This document shows positions 46,441-53,554 of a stretch of DNA of 64,000 nt, piece by piece; the first letter of the stretch is position 1, and every line of letters begins with the position of its first letter. The DNA comes from an uncultured Bacilli bacterium. Its GTDB lineage: Bacteria > Bacillota_I > Bacilli_A > RF39 > UBA660. The notes under the pieces were generated by a model. That model was not told the origin of the DNA, did no database searches, and saw only the letters and a program-made list of their open reading frames with translations. Where the stretch lies: positions 1 to 64,000 of the forward strand of contig CAKPFD010000005.1 in assembly GCA_934149515.1 (NCBI GenBank), written 5' to 3'. Made by a program: the position numbers and the translations under genes.

Positions 46441-48513
46441 ATGAAGATAGATCAAATCATGAAAAAAATAAAAACAAACAAACAAAAAATATTCATGGTA
46501 GTAGCAATTATCGCATTATTTGCAGCAGTCGTTGGTGTCAGTTATGCAGCTTTTTCTTATACTAGAACAGGTGAGAAGTTAAATGCTATTACAACAGGTG
46601 TTATCAGAATGAGTTATGAAGAAAGTAGTAATGTTATCTCTATTGATAAAGCCTTACCAACAACAGATACCACTGGAAAGGTACGTTTAAAAGAAGGTGA
46701 ATATTTTGATTTTACGTTATCTACAACCATTCAAGGAACAACCAATGTCAATTGGGAGATTGCAGCACAAGATGTCACAACTGGTAGCAAGAAAATTGAT
46801 GGTAAATATATCAAACTATATCTAACAGAAGTAGATAGTGCAGGAACAGAAACAGAAGTAATGGCGCCAGCAACTTATAGTACTGATGCTAGTGCAAATG
46901 ATTATACAGGAAGGCCAGCTAACATGATGAGTTTAGCAATGGGATCAACCTCTACAACTTTTAACAAAAAATACCGTTTAAGAATGTATGTAGATGAATC
47001 ATATAATCCACAAGGGGATGGAGGAAACTTAGTATTTTCCGTTAAAGTAAATGCTTATGGTAAGACAGGAGAGAAAAACACTACTACATCTAGTACAGTT
47101 ACAAAACTCTTATCAGGTTTAGGAACCAATGCTGTTGTTGATACCTCTGATTCAGAACAAACCTTTATTACAGGAATTGATCCTAATAACTATATTTGGT
47201 ATAGTGGAAAGCTATGGAGAGCAGTATCAATTGACCCATCCGATAACAGTGTCAAATTAATAACACAATGGAATATATCAGCAGTACCATACAATGCATC
47301 AGATAATGCAGCCTTTGAAGGAAGTTATATGCAGCAATGGTTGAATGATACAACGAGAGATGGTTTCTTAGGAAATTTAAGAAATTATCAAGACTTTATT
47401 AAAACTGATAGTGTGTGGAATGCATCAGAACCAACGGTGATTATAAAACCGGCAAAAACAACTATGGTAACAAGTGCCGTAGGATTGTTAAATGCTTATG
47501 AGTATACTATGAGTTATAAAAATACAACAGCTACAAATGGCTATTTAAATAATGACTTATATTGGTGGACATTAACACCCAAACACAACGCTACGGTTGC
47601 CAGCGTCTATTGTGTGGGCAGCAGTGGCAATGCGAGCGGCAGCTGCGATGTTAAGTATTCGGATGGTTGCCGTCCCACGATTAATCTAAAATCTAATGTA
47701 GAAATCGTATCAGGTTCTGGAACAGCAAGTGATCCATATCGCTTAAAAGGAGATGATGATACACCAGCAGCAGGAACAAAACTAACAACAAGATATAGTG
47801 GAGAATACATTCGCTTTGGAACCGGAGACAATAATCTCTATCAAATTGTTAGCCATGAAACAGAAGGAACTACTAAAATAGTAAGTGCTACTCCATTAAA
47901 AGAAAGCGGAAGTTATAAAACAATACAATTTGATAATGGTTCATCATCAACTGCAATAAAAGATTTTTCAAGTAGTATCTATAGAAAAATGAGTAATTAC
48001 GAAAATTATATAGCAGCACCAGACGTAGGAGTACCAGGAGGTACTCCTGATAATCCACTTTATTCAAGTAGTAATACAATAGGAAGTTTCTTGAATGGAG
48101 AATATCTAACAAGTGGAAATTATCTAACAACTGCTCAAGTAAATATGATCGAAGATAATACAACCTGGTATTTGGGAACAGTAGGAGCTGGTACAAGCTA
48201 TAAATTAGCAAAATATGCAAGTGCAACAAGTACTAATTTAACCTCAAATACCACAATAGCAAAAGTTGGACTATTAAGATATGGGGAATTAAATTCTGGG
48301 CAATTTGATAGATTTGGAAATAATACAAATTATTGGACATTAACACCATATACGTCTAGCGTCCATTATGTGAGAAACTATGGCGGTGTGGACGACAGTG
48401 GTGTTAAGTATTCGAGCGGGTGTCGCCCCACGATTAATCTAAAATCAAACGTTGTGATCACAAGTGGTGATGGTACGAAAAAAAATCCATTTGAAGTGAA
48501 ATTAGCAGGATAA
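46441..48513 (+). CDS. Surface protein with two DGR-diversified lectin-like domains
   Basis: 690 residues. A basic start and hydrophobic segment (about 16-38), A-A-F-S-Y-T-R-T-G-E-K-L-N-A-I-T-T-G, form a SipW/TasA-type signal and anchor; residues 38-210 are TasA-like. Two domains follow (about 235-440 and 450-690), each with W-Y-S-G-K-L-W-R-A-V-like and Y-W-x-L-T-P...R-P-T-I-N-L-K-S-N-V blocks, resembling DUF6273 and the C-type-lectin/FGE fold used by DGR targets. The end of each domain is GC-rich and matches the template repeat at 48621-48687. It is probably a variable binding protein on the cell surface; ligand unknown. Confidence 0.85.
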   Translation: MKIDQIMKKIKTNKQKIFMVVAIIALFAAVVGVSYAAFSYTRTGEKLNAITTGVIRMSYEESSNVISIDKALPTTDTTGKVRLKEGEYFDFTLSTTIQGTTNVNWEIAAQDVTTGSKKIDGKYIKLYLTEVDSAGTETEVMAPATYSTDASANDYTGRPANMMSLAMGSTSTTFNKKYRLRMYVDESYNPQGDGGNLVFSVKVNAYGKTGEKNTTTSSTVTKLLSGLGTNAVVDTSDSEQTFITGIDPNNYIWYSGKLWRAVSIDPSDNSVKLITQWNISAVPYNASDNAAFEGSYMQQWLNDTTRDGFLGNLRNYQDFIKTDSVWNASEPTVIIKPAKTTMVTSAVGLLNAYEYTMSYKNTTATNGYLNNDLYWWTLTPKHNATVASVYCVGSSGNASGSCDVKYSDGCRPTINLKSNVEIVSGSGTASDPYRLKGDDDTPAAGTKLTTRYSGEYIRFGTGDNNLYQIVSHETEGTTKIVSATPLKESGSYKTIQFDNGSSSTAIKDFSSSIYRKMSNYENYIAAPDVGVPGGTPDNPLYSSSNTIGSFLNGEYLTSGNYLTTAQVNMIEDNTTWYLGTVGAGTSYKLAKYASATSTNLTSNTTIAKVGLLRYGELNSGQFDRFGNNTNYWTLTPYTSSVHYVRNYGGVDDSGVKYSSGCRPTINLKSNVVITSGDGTKKNPFEVKLAG
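47604..47673 (+). repeat. DGR variable repeat 1 (VR1)
   Basis: Seventy bases at about residues 388-411 match the template with one extra codon. Codons at template AAC/AAT sites are GGC, AGC, AGT, AGC, GGC, AGC and TGC, all reachable by changing adenines. The end reads TGCCGTCCC rather than the template GGTCGTTCT. GC content is far above the genome. Confidence 0.75.
48360..48426 (+). repeat. DGR variable repeat 2 (VR2)
   Basis: Aligns to the template over 67 bases without gaps. Ten of 21 template adenines differ, against 11 of 46 other bases. It encodes about residues 640-662, at the end of the second lectin-like domain. Several non-adenine differences are shared with VR1 or VR3, so the parent template is probably a relative of the one seen here. 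Confidence 0.75.
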
Positions 48514-48514
48514 T

Positions 48515-48550
48515 GTTTTTTCGGTGCAGATGTTCCTGAACCGAAAAAAC
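48515..48550. other. Perfect inverted repeat between target gene and template repeat
   Basis: GTTTTTTCGGT (48515-48525) pairs with ACCGAAAAAAC (48540-48550). There is no T-run after it on the plus strand. It may be a terminator remnant or a cruciform of the kind placed downstream of some DGR variable repeats. Confidence 0.5.
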
Positions 48551-48570
48551 ATAAAAATTTAAATTTTAGC

Positions 48571-48790
48571 TATAATTATAAATGTTAATAGATTATAGTA
48601 GGGAATGATCAAAAAGAAAACGCCCGTTATGTAAACAACAATGGCCATGCGAATAACAACGATGTTACGAATTCGAACGGTGGTCGTTCTATTTTCCTTT
48701 AAACCTAGCTGTTTACAAAAGATGTAAATAGAATAGCTAAAGGGAGTAGATTTCCTTTTTAACGTCAAAATATTTTTGACGTTTTTTGTT
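48571..48790 (+). ncRNA. Probable DGR template RNA
   Basis: TATAAT (48571-48576) predicts a start near 48583. The transcript would contain the template repeat (48621-48687), a stem-loop at 48706-48739 (TAGCT + GTTTACA with TGTAAAT + AGCTA, bulged) and end at a terminator at 48761-48790 (AACGTCAAAA with TTTTGACGTT, T-run). The sense frame is stopped just before the repeat, so it is non-coding. No reverse transcriptase or Avd gene is adjacent; a tRNA gene follows. Confidence 0.6.
48621..48687 (+). repeat. DGR template repeat (TR)
   Basis: In the frame of the target proteins it reads R-Y-V-N-N-N-G-H-A-N-N-N-D-V-T-N-S-N-G-G-R, with eight AAC/AAT codons. Against VR3 (61306-61372), 8 of 21 adenines differ and 5 of 46 other bases. 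This adenine bias, the AAY-rich codons, the lack of an ORF and placement 108 bases after the target gene identify a DGR template. Non-adenine differences show that it is not the exact parent of the variable repeats seen here. Confidence 0.8.
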
Positions 48791-48902
48791 TGATTATCCC
48801 TACCTAGTCCTTTACATACTAAAACATCAAAAAAAGAACTCATTAAAAGTTCTTTTAGTGTATATTAAGTTCAAACTAAATAGTTCAAACAACATTTTCT
48901 AG

Positions 48903-48979
48903 TGGTGTCCACGACGTGATTCGAACACGTGACCGATCGCTTAGAAGGCGATTGCTCTATCCAGCTGAGCTACGCGGAC
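48903..48979 (-). tRNA. tRNA-Arg (anticodon TCT)
   Basis: The minus strand folds as a full cloverleaf: acceptor GTCCGCG/CGTGGAC, D-arm GCTC/GAGC, anticodon stem ATCGC/GCGAT with loop CTTCTAA, T-arm ACGTG/CACGT with TTCGAAT, and encoded CCA. The anticodon TCT reads AGA. The nearby DGR may have used the tRNA as a neighbour by chance. Confidence 0.96.
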
Positions 48980-49127
48980 ATCTGAAACAATATTAATATA
49001 TAACATAAATTAACATTTGACAAGATCTTTTTTTCTAATTTGACAAAAAAGATTGTCAACCACCAATACTTTTGATTGACTATCCACACTTTAAGCCTTA
49101 AAATAAAAAAAGAAAAGGAGTCTTATT

Positions 49128-49682
49128 ATGTATCAAAATTATTACCATAAACACTTAATTAAAAGTGCTTGTATTATTGTGTTTTTATTTTTGTTTGCAA
49201 TTACCTCTACCTATATTATTTATCATAAATTTGCAAGTCAAAGAAACCAAGACTATGATAGCGGTCAAATGGAAGTTATCTTTCATGACAAAAATGGAAA
49301 TGAAGTAAATTTAACACAATTTACACCAGTAACAGATGCAGTTGGATTAGCAAGTCCATCTTATACATTTACCGTTACAAATAACACTAATCAAGAAATA
49401 CATTATAAAATCGTATTAGTAGAAAATAAAGAAAAAGAGCTTGCTTGTGGTTGTAGTGAGCGAAAAATTCCTCAAGAGCTATTAAAAATAAGCTTTCGAA
49501 AAGATCATAGTGCCCCAAATTCTTATGTGTTAGATGAAATAGAAAATAATATCATTCAAGAAGATGTCTTACAACCAAACACAAAAGAAGATTATTCCCT
49601 TCGTATTTGGGCAATGAATAGTAACTTTATTGTAGATAAAACTAGTCATTATCATGCTAGCATTCAAGTTGTAGAAGAATAG
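49128..49682 (+). CDS. Membrane-anchored TasA-like extracellular protein
   Basis: 184 residues: one N-terminal hydrophobic segment (about 12-32) followed by a beta-rich domain with G-Q-M-E-V-I-F...S-Y-T-F-T-V-T-N-N-T-N-Q-E-I-H-Y-K-I-V-L-V. This resembles the TasA/camelysin type and the N-terminal domain of the DGR targets. A C-G-C cysteine pair is near residue 108. AAAGGAG precedes the ATG. Likely exported and linked to the surface; exact role unknown. Confidence 0.68.
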   Translation: MYQNYYHKHLIKSACIIVFLFLFAITSTYIIYHKFASQRNQDYDSGQMEVIFHDKNGNEVNLTQFTPVTDAVGLASPSYTFTVTNNTNQEIHYKIVLVENKEKELACGCSERKIPQELLKISFRKDHSAPNSYVLDEIENNIIQEDVLQPNTKEDYSLRIWAMNSNFIVDKTSHYHASIQVVEE

Positions 49683-49691
49683 GAGAAAATA

Positions 49692-49871
49692 ATGCTAAAG
49701 AATAATAAAGGGTTTGCTATTACTACCATCTTATATGCCTTAGTTTTAATGCTTTCACTTATTTTATTTTTATTAATCGGGTTACAAAGCTTTGGTAAAA
49801 AAGCAAATGATGATCTAGTAAAAACAGTAACCAAAGAATTAAATCAATGTTTAGAAGATGAAAGTTGCTAA
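49692..49871 (+). CDS. Small prepilin-like protein (59 aa)
   Basis: ATG at 49692 with GGAG upstream, ten bases after the previous gene. The start N-N-K-G-F-A-I-T-T-I-L-Y-A-L-V-L-M resembles a class III prepilin leader with a single helix, then a short lysine-rich tail and two cysteines (N-Q-C-L-E-D-E-S-C). It may be a minor pilin or a membrane peptide. Confidence 0.6.
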   Translation: MLKNNKGFAITTILYALVLMLSLILFLLIGLQSFGKKANDDLVKTVTKELNQCLEDESC

Positions 49872-49918
49872 TTTTAATATTATAAAAATCAAAAAGCAAG
49901 GGAATAGAAAAGCCAAAT

Positions 49919-49947
49919 AAAAATGCCAAGTTGTTTTGGTATTTTTT
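49919..49947 (+). terminator. Terminator before the heat-shock operon
   Basis: AAAAATGCCAA (49919-49929) pairs with TTGGTATTTTT (49936-49946), one G-U pair, ending in T. Confidence 0.75.
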
Positions 49948-49971
49948 CTAAAGTTTTTTTAGCAAAAACAG

Positions 49972-50031
49972 TTGACAAGTGCTAACAATAAGCATACAAT
50001 GTTATTAGCACTTGAAAAGAAACAGTGCTAG
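49972..50031 (+). promoter_or_regulatory. hrcA promoter with CIRCE operator
   Basis: TTGACA (49972-49977) and TACAAT (49995-50000) are 17 bases apart. TTAGCACTT (50005-50013), nine bases, CAGTGCTAG (50023-50031) is the CIRCE operator bound by HrcA. A further half-site AAGTGCTAA (49978-49986) lies between the promoter boxes and can pair with the first CIRCE arm. Confidence 0.92.
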
Positions 50032-50043
50032 GAGGTAGTTTGA

Positions 50044-51030
50044 ATGCTGACAAATCGCCAAAGTAAGATTTTAAAATTAATTGTAGAAAATTATGTAAAG
50101 CAAGCGAAACCTGTAAGTAGTAATCAAATTTGTAAAACGTTAAAATGCTCTAGTGCCACCATTCGAAGTGAAATGGCTTCATTAGAAGAAGAAGGTTTAC
50201 TAGAAAAAACCCATACCTCAAGTGGTAGAGTTCCAAGTGAGGAAGGATATCGTTATTATGTTGATTATCTATTAGAACCAAAGAAAATGAATGGAGAAGA
50301 TATGTTAAAACTACAAATCATTTTCCATAATCAAACTTTGGAATTATCAGATTGTATTGCTAAAAGCTTACAAGTAATTTCTGATATGACCTCTTATACT
50401 GCAGTTGTCTTAGGAAAAGCAAGCCATGATAATCTTTTAAAAGAAATAAACGTTGTTCCACTTGCTAGTAATCAGATGATTGTTATCGTTGTAACAGATA
50501 AAGGTAAAGTAGAACATAAAACAATTACCTTGGATAATGTCAGTATGGATGATGTAAAAAAGACCGTTGATTTAATCAATCATCTAATTGTTGGAACACC
50601 AATTGATGAAGTGAGCACAAAACTAGAATTTGAAGTAAAACCAATCATCGGTCAATATGTCAGTCAACACGAAAAGCTATATAATGCGATATATCATGTG
50701 TTTAGCGATTTTGCAAGCCCTGATATTAACGTTGTTGGCAAAACAAAATTCTTAGAACAACCAGAATTTAGTAACATCGATAAAATAAAACATTTATTTA
50801 ATAAATTAGAAGGAAATGATTTAGTTCAAGAAATAAAACAAGATGACTCCAATAACATTGAAGTCTACATCGGAAAAGAAAATAATATCGATGAAGATGT
50901 AACCATCATCAAGACAAACTTTAAAACCAATAGTGAAGAAGGAACAATAGCAATCATCGGCCCAAAACGAATGGAATACGAAAGGGTAATGAATTTGCTA
51001 GAATTTATGAAAGAAAACATTGAAAGGTAG
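50044..51030 (+). CDS. hrcA: Heat-inducible transcription repressor HrcA
   Basis: 328 residues, normal length. The N-terminal winged helix reads L-T-N-R-Q-S-K-I-L-K-L-I-V and later S-S-A-T-I-R-S-E-M-A; L-E-E-E-G-L-L-E-K-T-H-T-S-S-G-R-V-P-S is the family hallmark. It represses the operon by binding CIRCE. AGGAGG precedes the ATG. It opens an operon of hrcA, grpE, dnaK, pepF, dnaJ. Confidence 0.96.
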   Translation: MLTNRQSKILKLIVENYVKQAKPVSSNQICKTLKCSSATIRSEMASLEEEGLLEKTHTSSGRVPSEEGYRYYVDYLLEPKKMNGEDMLKLQIIFHNQTLELSDCIAKSLQVISDMTSYTAVVLGKASHDNLLKEINVVPLASNQMIVIVVTDKGKVEHKTITLDNVSMDDVKKTVDLINHLIVGTPIDEVSTKLEFEVKPIIGQYVSQHEKLYNAIYHVFSDFASPDINVVGKTKFLEQPEFSNIDKIKHLFNKLEGNDLVQEIKQDDSNNIEVYIGKENNIDEDVTIIKTNFKTNSEEGTIAIIGPKRMEYERVMNLLEFMKENIER

Positions 51031-51036
51031 GATAGA

Positions 51037-51693
51037 ATGGAAGAAAAAGAAATGAATACAACATGTTCTTGCGAAAACAAATCACAAGATGCAACATGTC
51101 ATTGTCAAGAACAACAATCACATGAATGTTGCCAAAAAGAACATACTAAAAACCATAAACATAAAGATAAAAAAGAAGTAGATGCTCTAAAGCAACAAAT
51201 AACAACACTAACAGAAGCAAATCAAACATTACAACAAAAAGTGCAATATGCACAAGCAGAACTAATCAATTATAGAAAACGAAAAGAAGAAGAAACAACA
51301 CAGCGTTTGAAATATGCTAATCAAGATTTAATTAGTGAAATGATTCCATTACTTGATAACTTTGAACGTGCTATTAAGTTAGATGATAATGATCTAACAG
51401 ATGAATTATCTAAGTTCTTGCAAGGATTTAAAATGATGTATGCTAGTTTGCAAGATATCTTACAAAAATTCGGTGTAGAAGAAATCAATTGTTTACATCA
51501 ACCATTTGATCCTACAACAATGCAAGCACTAATGATGGATAGTGATCCAAAGTTTCAAGATGAAGAAGTACTTGATGTCATGTTAAAAGGCTATCGTTTA
51601 AAAGATAGAGTGATTCGGGCAGCTTCTGTTAAAGTAAATAAAATAGAAAATACTACAAATAATAATGAAAAAGGAGAGGATAATCATGAGTAA
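51037..51693 (+). CDS. grpE: Nucleotide exchange factor GrpE with Cys/His-rich N-terminus
   Basis: 218 residues. The C-terminal part is standard GrpE (long coil, then L-I-S-E-M-I-P-L-L-D-N-F-E-R-A, and F-D-P...A-L-M-M-D), exchanging nucleotide on DnaK. The first 45 residues are unusual: six cysteines (10, 12, 21, 23, 31, 32) and five histidines (22, 29, 36, 40, 42) in CSC, CHC and HECC-like groups. That region could bind metal or sense redox state. The final codons overlap the dnaK start. Confidence 0.93.
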   Translation: MEEKEMNTTCSCENKSQDATCHCQEQQSHECCQKEHTKNHKHKDKKEVDALKQQITTLTEANQTLQQKVQYAQAELINYRKRKEEETTQRLKYANQDLISEMIPLLDNFERAIKLDDNDLTDELSKFLQGFKMMYASLQDILQKFGVEEINCLHQPFDPTTMQALMMDSDPKFQDEEVLDVMLKGYRLKDRVIRAASVKVNKIENTTNNNEKGEDNHE

Positions 51694-53497
51694 AATTATA
51701 GGTATTGATTTAGGTACTACAAATAGTTGTGTATCTGTATTAGAGGCTGGGGAACCTAAAGTAATCCCTAATCCAGAAGGTGGAAGAACAACCCCTAGTG
51801 TTGTAGCTTTCAAAAATGGAGAAAGAATTGTCGGAGATGCCGCAAAGCGTCAAGCAATTACCAATCCAAATACTGTATCATCAATCAAAAGATTAATGGG
51901 TACTGATAAAAAAGTAGAAGCAGAAGGTAAAAAATATACTCCAGAAGAAATATCTGCTATGATCTTATCTTACTTAAAAGATTATGCTGAAAGTTATTTA
52001 GGAGAAAAAGTAACACAAGCAGTTATTACTGTTCCAGCATACTTCAACGATGCTCAACGTCAAGCAACGAAAAATGCTGGTAAAATTGCTGGATTAACAG
52101 TAGAAAGAATTATCAATGAACCAACAGCAGCAGCATTAGCTTATGGACTTGATAAACAAGATAAATCTCAAACCATTTTAGTATACGATTTAGGTGGTGG
52201 AACATTCGATGTTTCTATCTTGGAATTAGGCGATGGTGTATTCGAAGTTAAATCAACTGCTGGTAACAACCGTTTAGGTGGAGATGATTTCGATCAAAAA
52301 ATTATCGATTACTTAGTAGAAAACTTCAAGAAAGAAAACGGTGTAGATTTAACCAAAGATAAAATGGCTATGCAACGTCTAAAAGAAATTGCTGAAAAAG
52401 CAAAGAAAGACTTATCAGGAATGAGTCAAACTCAAATTTCAGCACCATTTATTTCACAAGGATCAGATGGACCACTTCACTTAGATACAACACTTACAAG
52501 AGCTAAATTTGAAGAATTAATTCATGATCTTGTTATGTCTACACTTGAACCAGTTCGTAAAGCTTTAAAAGATGCATCAGTTAAAGCAAGCGATCTAGAC
52601 AAAGTTATCTTCGTTGGTGGATCTACACGTATTCCATTAGTATATGAAACAATCAAAAAAGAATTAGGAAAAGAACCATCACGTGAAGTAAACCCAGATG
52701 AAGTAGTTGCTATGGGAGCTGCTATTCAAGGTGGTGTATTAACAGGTGATGTTAATGATATCGTTTTACTTGATGTTACACCATTATCACTAGGTATTGA
52801 AACATTAGGTGGCGTTATGACAGTACTAATTCCACGTAATACAACCATACCAACTTCAAAAAGCGAAGTATTCTCAACTGCTGCAGATAATCAACCAGCC
52901 GTAGATGTTCATGTTTTACAAGGTGAAAGATCAATGGCAGCTGATAACAAAACATTAGGACGCTTCCAATTAGGAAACATTCCAGCAGCACCACGTGGTG
53001 TACCACAAATCGAAGTAAAATTTGATATCGATGCCAATGGTATTGTTAATGTAACTGCCAAAGATTTAGGTACAAACAAAGAACAATCTATTACCATTAC
53101 ATCAAGTACCAACTTATCTGATGAAGAAATCGAAAAAATGCGTAAAGAAGCTGAAGAAAACAAAGAAGCTGATAAAAAACGTAAAGAAGAAGCAGATCTT
53201 AAAAATGAAGCTGAACAATTAGTCTTCCAAACAGAAAAATCATTAACAGATCTAAAAGATAAAGTTGATGCTAAAGAAAAAGAAGAAGTCGAAGCATTAA
53301 TCAAAGAAACAAAAGAAGCATTAGAAAAAAATGATATCGAAGAAATTAAAACCAAAAAAGAAGCTTTACAAGAAAAAGCAATGGCTTTAGCAACTAAAGT
53401 ATATGAACAAGCTCAAAAAGAAAATAGTAACAACCAAGAACAAACAACAAAAGATACAAAAGATGACGTAAAAGATGCTGACTTTGAAGAAAAATAA
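51686..53497 (+). CDS. dnaK: Chaperone DnaK (Hsp70)
   Basis: 603 residues. It has IIGIDLGTTNSCV, the ATPase motifs VYDLGGGTFDVSI and FVGGSTRIPLV, and a substrate-binding and helical lid domain. AAAGGAGAGG lies just before the ATG at 51686, seven codons after an in-frame ATG that has no site. It overlaps grpE by eight bases. It folds proteins with DnaJ and GrpE. Confidence 0.97.
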   Translation: MSKIIGIDLGTTNSCVSVLEAGEPKVIPNPEGGRTTPSVVAFKNGERIVGDAAKRQAITNPNTVSSIKRLMGTDKKVEAEGKKYTPEEISAMILSYLKDYAESYLGEKVTQAVITVPAYFNDAQRQATKNAGKIAGLTVERIINEPTAAALAYGLDKQDKSQTILVYDLGGGTFDVSILELGDGVFEVKSTAGNNRLGGDDFDQKIIDYLVENFKKENGVDLTKDKMAMQRLKEIAEKAKKDLSGMSQTQISAPFISQGSDGPLHLDTTLTRAKFEELIHDLVMSTLEPVRKALKDASVKASDLDKVIFVGGSTRIPLVYETIKKELGKEPSREVNPDEVVAMGAAIQGGVLTGDVNDIVLLDVTPLSLGIETLGGVMTVLIPRNTTIPTSKSEVFSTAADNQPAVDVHVLQGERSMAADNKTLGRFQLGNIPAAPRGVPQIEVKFDIDANGIVNVTAKDLGTNKEQSITITSSTNLSDEEIEKMRKEAEENKEADKKRKEEADLKNEAEQLVFQTEKSLTDLKDKVDAKEKEEVEALIKETKEALEKNDIEEIKTKKEALQEKAMALATKVYEQAQKENSNNQEQTTKDTKDDVKDADFEEK

Positions 53498-53503
53498 AAC
53501 AAA

Positions 53504-53533
53504 AGGAGGTAGTCTTTAAAAAAGGCTACCTCT
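53504..53533 (+). other. Stem-loop between dnaK and pepF
   Basis: GGAGGTAG pairs with CTACCTCT across a short loop. No long T-run follows, so it is more likely an mRNA processing or partial termination site than a full terminator. Confidence 0.5.
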
Positions 53534-53554
53534 TACACTAATAAGGGAGAATAT

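Noticed and set aside
48515..48550. Standard terminator for the DGR target gene
   Set aside because: The stem is good but no T-run follows on the plus strand, so it is listed only as an inverted repeat.
48621..48687. AAC-rich repeat read as a CRISPR or simple tandem repeat
   Set aside because: There is a single copy with no spacers, and its copies elsewhere are in coding regions with adenine-biased changes.
48559..48843. A 94-residue minus-strand ORF across the template repeat
   Set aside because: It is the antisense of the template RNA and its terminator, with no ribosome site or recognisable domain; the AAY-rich plus strand explains the sequence better.
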